NCBI GenBank assembly: GCA_021818045.1
Contig: JAKAFF010000039.1
Span: 1 to 9,487 of the forward strand
Reading direction: 5' to 3'
DNA length: 9,487 bases
Source: a bacterium
GTDB taxonomy: Bacteria; Chlamydiota; Chlamydiia; Chlamydiales; SM23-39
Below are positions 5,550-9,487 of this stretch, piece after piece. The notes beneath the pieces were generated by a model, which saw nothing but the letters and a program-made list of their open reading frames with translations, did no database searches and was not told where the DNA came from. The position numbers were made by a program, and so were the translations under genes. The number at the start of each line of letters is the position of its first letter. Position 1 is the first letter of the stretch.

Positions 5550-6512
5550 CTCTTCTGTCTCTTCCCATCCGAGACACGAGTCGGTGATAGAGACGCCATA
5601 GGTGAGTCGTTCTGGATCGTCTAAAAGAGGTTGCTTTCCTGAGAACAGATGGCTTTCAAGCATCATTCCAGCAATCGATGGGTTTAGGGCGGCTTGTTTC
5701 ATGACCGACCCGAATGCCCCTTTTTGCAACTTGTAATCTTTGTTGCAGTTGCCATGAGAACAATCGATGAGCAATGTGGGCTGCAGATGTCTGCTTTCGA
5801 GTCGTTCAAGTGCGTCCTCGATGGCGTCGGGGTGGTAGTTAGGGCCGCTATCGGTCCCTCGTAGAACGAGATGCGTAAAGGGATTGCCCGATGTTCGAAT
5901 AGTGGCAATGTGCCCATCTGAGTCTATGCCAAGGTAACTATGCGGAGCTTGCGAAGAGATGATGCTGGAAACGGCTACATCTAACTGGCCTTGCAGATCA
6001 TTTTTAAAACCGACGGGGAAAGAGAGGCTAGATGCCATTTGTCTGTGTGGTTGAGAGGCGCTCGTGCGCGCTCCAATCAGCCCCCAAACGAGAAGATCGT
6101 CGAAATAAGAAACCGCATTGGGTTCGAGCAGCTCCATTGCGCAAGGAACTCCCATATGAGTAATGTCCAAAAGGAGCTGGCGCGATTTGCGAATGCCCAT
6201 CAAAATGTCATGGCTGCCATCGAGAAGGGGGTCGTAGAGCATCCCTTTCCAATCGAGCTGCGTACGGGGTTTTTCGACAAAGACGCGCATGATGGGGAAA
6301 AATGAGGGGAGTCTCTGGCTGAGCGCTTTTAATCGCGTGGCATACTCTAGAGCAGATTTTGTGTCGTGGATGGAACAAGGTCCCATAATGATCGCAAGTC
6401 TTGGATCTTTTCTTTGCAAGATTTGGATCGCTGTTTCTCTTGCCTTTGCAACATATGCACAAGCTTGAAGGGGAAGCTCTTGTTTGATCTGGATTGGCGA
6501 GGGAAGTTTCAT
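5523..6512 (-). CDS. aroG: 3-deoxy-7-phosphoheptulonate (DAHP) synthase, class I
   Basis: This enzyme condenses phosphoenolpyruvate and erythrose 4-phosphate into DAHP, the first step of the shikimate pathway, in the cytoplasm. The 329-residue barrel carries the class I landmarks: GPCSIHD (metal ligand C46), EKPRTQLDWKG (R83, K89), GARTS (R149), PVGFKND (K170), LRGTD (R218), DCSHGN (H253), LESHL (E286) and SITDSCLGWE (D311). C46, H253, E286 and D311 match the four metal ligands of E. coli AroG. Compared with AroG (350 residues), about 15 residues are missing before the barrel, in a region linked to assembly and feedback inhibition in that family. The usual glutamate in ARTTESQ is alanine here (ARTSASQPHR). 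The ATG overlaps the valS stop (ATGA) and has no ribosome site, which implies translational coupling. Which aromatic amino acid regulates it, if any, cannot be read from the sequence. Confidence 0.95.
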   Translation of the reverse strand: MKLPSPIQIKQELPLQACAYVAKARETAIQILQRKDPRLAIIMGPCSIHDTKSALEYATRLKALSQRLPSFFPIMRVFVEKPRTQLDWKGMLYDPLLDGSHDILMGIRKSRQLLLDITHMGVPCAMELLEPNAVSYFDDLLVWGLIGARTSASQPHRQMASSLSFPVGFKNDLQGQLDVAVSSIISSQAPHSYLGIDSDGHIATIRTSGNPFTHLVLRGTDSGPNYHPDAIEDALERLESRHLQPTLLIDCSHGNCNKDYKLQKGAFGSVMKQAALNPSIAGMMLESHLFSGKQPLLDDPERLTYGVSITDSCLGWEETEELLHCAWLN

Positions 6513-9298
6513 AAATTGCGAATCTTTAGATCGATGTCCGCTAGCTGTTTGTCCGTTAAGAAGAGCGCCTCTTCTAACTTCGCAACGATTTCTTGGGGTG
6601 CTTTCGATCGAAACTCTGCATTGGATAATTTTTGCGAGGTGGTGTCGTGCAATTTTTGCAGTTTTTCTCTCTCTTTTTCAAGGCGCAACTTCTCTTTCAT
6701 TTTGAGTGAGTCTGGAATGGGAATGATGAGCTTGAGAGCGCCAATGAGCGTGCTTGCTCCCAAAGAGTGAGGTGGTTCTTGTTCGGTGAAGGTGATGTGC
6801 GAGGTGGGGGTGAGAGCCGTCAAGATCGTTTGATGTTGTGACGCGAGTTGCCAATCAGAAGTTTTTGCGCAAATGATGAGATCTGTTTTTTCTGAAGGGG
6901 GCAGTTGCATCTCTGCGCGGATATTGCGAATTGCGCGCACAATTTCGTAGATCTGTGCGAAGGTGGCCTCAGTGCTTAGGGATATGTCTTGTTCTTTGTG
7001 CACTGTTGGGTAAGGGGCTACAATGCAAGCCTTTGCTTGCAGAGCATGGATCGTCTCTTTTGTGTAGGGGTCATGGTTCGGGTGCGCTGTAAGATGGGGG
7101 AATTTTGCTTGTAAAAGGGAGAAGATTTCCTCTGTGATGAAGGGGGAGATGGGGTGCATGAGGCGAATGGCATTTGATAAGAGAATGACCAGAAGGCGCT
7201 GCTTATTGGCTTTGAGCTCAGAAGAGCCTACTTTGCCAAAGAGGACAGGTTTTGCAAGTTCCACATAGGTTGCGCAAAAATCATTCCAGAAAAACTCATA
7301 TGCGCATGTTGCTGCCCGATCGAATGTATACTCAGCTAAAAAGCGATTCATCTCTTGGATAGTTCGATTGAGTAAAGAGAGGATCCACCGATCCTCCAAG
7401 GTGAACAGTGAAGCGTCGAGACCTTGACAAAGGGCTTCGGCTGTAAATCCTTCTAAGTTTAAAAAGACAAAGCGGGACCCATTCCACACTTTATTGGCAA
7501 AGTTTTTATACTCTTCAAAACGGCGCCTATCGAGATCGATTTGTCTTGCATGTGTCACGCTGGAGCAAAGGGCAAGACGCATGGCATCGGTTCCATACTC
7601 GTCGATGATCTCCAAAGGATCGATGATATTGCCCTTGGATTTAGACATCTTCTCCCATTTGGTCATCACGTCTTTAGGCATGGCCTCTCCCAAGTCGTAG
7701 CGCTTTTTCTCATCGGGGCTCAAGTAGGCAATGCCATGGGCACTTTCGCGCCAATAGGATTTGCCATAAATGAGTCCATGGAGAAAGGTCTCTTGGAAGG
7801 GGACCTCTTGCATGATGTATTCACCCATCATGATCATGCGTGCGACCCAGAAAAAGAGGATGTCGTGAACTGTGATGAGGGTCGCAGTTGGGTAAAACTT
7901 CTTTAAGTCTTCTGTTTTGTCGGGCCATCCGAGGGTGCTGAAAGGCCAAAGCGCAGAGGAAAACCACGTATCGAGAACATCCGTATCTTGTTTCCAAGAG
8001 GCATCGATACCTGGAGGATCACCTTCCCCTGCATAACAGATTTTTTCTTCGCCTTTTATCCAAACGGGGATGCGATGTCCCCACCAAAGCTGGCGGGAGA
8101 TGCACCAATCGCGCAAGTTCTCAATCCAATGAAAATAGGTGGCCTCCCAGTGGGGAGGGATCAATGTGACCCGTTTTTCCCTCACTGCAGAGATCAACTT
8201 CTCTTTGAAGTGAGACATTTTGATAAACCACTGTTTCGAAAGGTAAGGCTGCAACACAGCTTTTGAGCGATACGAGAGTCCCACGCGTAGTTTGTGGGGC
8301 TCTTTTTTGACAACGCGCGGGCCTAAATCTCGCAGCACCGATTCGCGGGCCTCTTCCAGGGTCTGTCCTGCATAGGCACCTTGCAGGATGCGGCCATCTG
8401 GGGTCATGATGTTGAGAAAGGGGAGATTGTGGCGATGGCCCACTTCGAAGTCGGTGAAATCGTGCGCAGGGGTGATTTTTACAACCCCTGACCCAAATGT
8501 GGGATCTACGAAGGGATCCGCAATAATTGGAACAAGCCTATCTGTGAGGGGAAGTCGAATTTGCTGTCCAATCCATTGTCGATAGCGTATGTCGTCGGGG
8601 TGCACCGCGACAGCCGTATCGCCGAGCATCGTTTCGGGACGGGTGGTGGCAATGGTGAGAGAGCCTTGGCCATTGGCCAAAGGATATTCGATATGCCATA
8701 GGAATGAATCGCGCTCCTCGTGCTCCACTTCATCGTCGGAAAGGGCTGTTTGGGTTACAGGGTCCCAATTGACGAGGTAATCTCCTTGATAAATGAGCCC
8801 TTCGTCATACATTTTTTTGAATACTGTGCGCACCGCGCGATTGCACCCCTCATCCATCGTAAAGCGCAAGCGAGACCAATCGCAAGAGCACCCCAGTTTT
8901 TTCAGCTGCGCCAGGATCTGTCCTTCGCTCATCTCCTTCCAGCGCCACACGTGCTCCAAAAATTCTTCTCGGGAAAAGTCTTTGCGCCGTTTCCCCGTTT
9001 TGGCATACAGGTGCCTTTCGACCACTGTTTGTGTTGCGATGCCCGCGTGATCTGTGCCAGGGATCCAAAGCGCTTCGAACCCAAGCATGCGCTTCCAGCG
9101 GATCAAGATGTCTTGCAAGGTGTCTACAAGGGCATGACCCATGTGAAGAACCCCTGTGACATTAGGGGGCGGGATCACGATGCAGTATGGAGGTTTTTGA
9201 GAAAGGGGATCGGCTTGAAAAAAGGCCCCTTTTTCCCAAAAGGCGTACCACTTATCTTCAGTCAGTTTTGGATCGTAAGCTTTGGGCAGTTCACTCAT
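6509..9298 (-). CDS. valS: Valyl-tRNA synthetase
   Basis: This 929-residue class Ia enzyme charges tRNA-Val with valine and edits mischarged threonine. Landmarks are PPPNVTGVLHMGHA with the HMGH signature at 52-55, the CP1 editing segment with TTRPETM at 218-224, and KMSKS at 550-554 (KMSKSKGNIIDP). An anticodon-binding domain follows, then a C-terminal coiled coil (about 860-929, LKMKEKLRLEKEREKLQK) typical of ValS. The length is close to the usual ~940-950 and the frame is intact. The start MSELPKAYDP is the expected ValS N-terminus, but no ribosome site precedes it, so initiation may depend on a short or absent leader. It is the first gene of a valS-aroG pair overlapping by 4 nt. The right end of an insertion sequence lies about 40 nt upstream. 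Confidence 0.98.
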   Translation of the reverse strand: MSELPKAYDPKLTEDKWYAFWEKGAFFQADPLSQKPPYCIVIPPPNVTGVLHMGHALVDTLQDILIRWKRMLGFEALWIPGTDHAGIATQTVVERHLYAKTGKRRKDFSREEFLEHVWRWKEMSEGQILAQLKKLGCSCDWSRLRFTMDEGCNRAVRTVFKKMYDEGLIYQGDYLVNWDPVTQTALSDDEVEHEERDSFLWHIEYPLANGQGSLTIATTRPETMLGDTAVAVHPDDIRYRQWIGQQIRLPLTDRLVPIIADPFVDPTFGSGVVKITPAHDFTDFEVGHRHNLPFLNIMTPDGRILQGAYAGQTLEEARESVLRDLGPRVVKKEPHKLRVGLSYRSKAVLQPYLSKQWFIKMSHFKEKLISAVREKRVTLIPPHWEATYFHWIENLRDWCISRQLWWGHRIPVWIKGEEKICYAGEGDPPGIDASWKQDTDVLDTWFSSALWPFSTLGWPDKTEDLKKFYPTATLITVHDILFFWVARMIMMGEYIMQEVPFQETFLHGLIYGKSYWRESAHGIAYLSPDEKKRYDLGEAMPKDVMTKWEKMSKSKGNIIDPLEIIDEYGTDAMRLALCSSVTHARQIDLDRRRFEEYKNFANKVWNGSRFVFLNLEGFTAEALCQGLDASLFTLEDRWILSLLNRTIQEMNRFLAEYTFDRAATCAYEFFWNDFCATYVELAKPVLFGKVGSSELKANKQRLLVILLSNAIRLMHPISPFITEEIFSLLQAKFPHLTAHPNHDPYTKETIHALQAKACIVAPYPTVHKEQDISLSTEATFAQIYEIVRAIRNIRAEMQLPPSEKTDLIICAKTSDWQLASQHQTILTALTPTSHITFTEQEPPHSLGASTLIGALKLIIPIPDSLKMKEKLRLEKEREKLQKLHDTTSQKLSNAEFRSKAPQEIVAKLEEALFLTDKQLADIDLKIRNL

Positions 9299-9306
9299 GG
9301 GTATAG

Positions 9307-9335
9307 ATGTTAACAGAATATCTTTTTATCCCCAA
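9307..9335 (-). promoter_or_regulatory. Possible promoter of valS-aroG
   Basis: Reading the minus strand, TTGGGG (9330-9335) and TAACAT (9307-9312) are separated by exactly 17 nt and lie just before the valS start. They match the sigma-70-type boxes at 3 of 6 and 4 of 6 positions. Transcription would begin only a few bases before the ATG, which fits the lack of a ribosome site. The match is weak and the call tentative. Confidence 0.25.
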
Positions 9336-9347
9336 GACGTGAGAAAA

Positions 9348-9367
9348 CTCGGCCGTTTACGACCGAG
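9348..9367 (-). terminator. Hairpin plus T-run: IS terminal stem-loop, also terminator-like
   Basis: CTCGG (9348-9352) pairs with CCGAG (9363-9367), with a C-A mismatch, two more pairs and a 4-nt loop. On the minus strand it is followed immediately by TTTTCT. Besides serving as the IS recognition hairpin, it would end transcripts coming from the transposase and so shield valS from read-through. Confidence 0.55.
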
Positions 9368-9385
9368 ATGAATCACGCCCAGGCG

Positions 9386-9487
9386 CTATTCTGATGGAGA
9401 TTGCTGGTTTTCAATATATTGGCGAATCATCACAATGGATGCTCCTCCACAGGAACCGGCAAAATATATACACAAATGCGTTCAAAA
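9386..9487 (-). pseudogene. tnpA: C-terminal remnant of IS200/IS605 (Y1 tyrosine) transposase TnpA
   Basis: The frame ending at TAG (9386-9388) reads THLCIYFAGSCGGASI, then VMIRQYIENQQSPSE. This resembles the end of IS200/IS605 TnpA proteins, where W-T-x-S-Y-F/Y-x-G-S-x-G leads into an I-x-x-Y-I-E-x-Q helix. Just upstream in the same frame is a TGA (9482-9484), exactly where family members usually have Trp, and the next segment has about two extra residues. The copy therefore looks inactivated by a W-to-stop change with or without a small indel, unless the upstream part is in another frame. Catalytic residues (HUH motif and Tyr) lie outside the window. Identification rests on about 30 residues. 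Confidence 0.5.

Larger units (their letters stand above)
9338..9487 (-). mobile_element. Right end of an IS200/IS605-family insertion sequence (partial)
   Basis: On the minus strand the tail of a Y1-type transposase is followed by GCGTGATTCATC, a stem-loop, then TTTTCTCACG. This layout, GATTCATC plus hairpin plus TTTTCTC, is one I recognise from the right ends of many IS200/IS605-type elements. The stem is CTCGG/CCGAG with a C-A mismatch, two more GC pairs and a TAAA loop. An outer 5-bp stem, CGTGA with TCACG (9373-9377 and 9338-9342), encloses it. These elements have no inverted terminal repeats or target duplications; subterminal hairpins are recognised by the transposase as single strands. 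The exact boundary cannot be fixed but should lie near 9336-9345. The rest of the element lies beyond the window. Confidence 0.6.

Noticed and set aside
8720..9313. 197-residue plus-strand open frame opposite the start of valS
   Set aside because: It lies fully antisense to strongly conserved valS sequence including the HMGH region and has no family features, so it is a shadow of valS codon structure.
1..9487. CRISPR arrays, tRNA or rRNA genes, long tandem repeats
   Set aside because: No regularly spaced repeats or tRNA-like cloverleaf were found on reading either strand by eye, and nearly all sequence is accounted for by coding regions.

Overview
The window reads as chromosomal DNA of a member of the phylum Chlamydiota, more likely an environmental or amoeba/arthropod-associated lineage than the genus Chlamydia. 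The evidence is a V/A-type ATP synthase operon with the chlamydial order B-D-I-K and subunit lengths (202, 649 and 141 residues), nearby valS, and a RING-like eukaryotic-type membrane protein of the kind common in Parachlamydiaceae-like genomes. I could run no database search, so the lineage call rests on gene order, protein lengths and recognised motifs.

Layout. (1) 1-3279, plus strand: the 3' part of a V-type ATPase operon, with the end of atpB, then atpD, atpI and atpK. The genes are joined by 4-nt ATGA overlaps or a 9-nt gap and form the stator, rotor and membrane ring of one machine. (2) 3269-4544: an accessory islet with a minus-strand gene for a RING-H2-like protein with about four membrane segments, and a divergent plus-strand gene for a cysteine-rich protein, closed by a perfect 8-bp hairpin. 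Neither product is a recognised housekeeping protein. (3) 4625-5549: a Nudix hydrolase (minus) and a small lipoprotein (plus) whose start codons share the same CATG. (4) 5523-9298, minus strand: valS followed by a class I DAHP synthase gene with a 4-nt overlap, an unusual pairing of valyl-tRNA charging and the first shikimate step. (5) 9338-9487: the right end of an IS200/IS605-type insertion sequence, with the tail of a decayed transposase and its terminal hairpin, stopping about 40 nt before valS.

The most interesting items are the RING-like membrane protein and its cysteine-rich divergent neighbour, a candidate host-interaction pair. Next are the complete set of Na+-ligand-type residues in AtpK, the shared start codon of the Nudix and lipoprotein genes, and the IS end beside valS. 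Coding density is very high: no stretch of 300 bases lacks a gene, and several gene pairs overlap.
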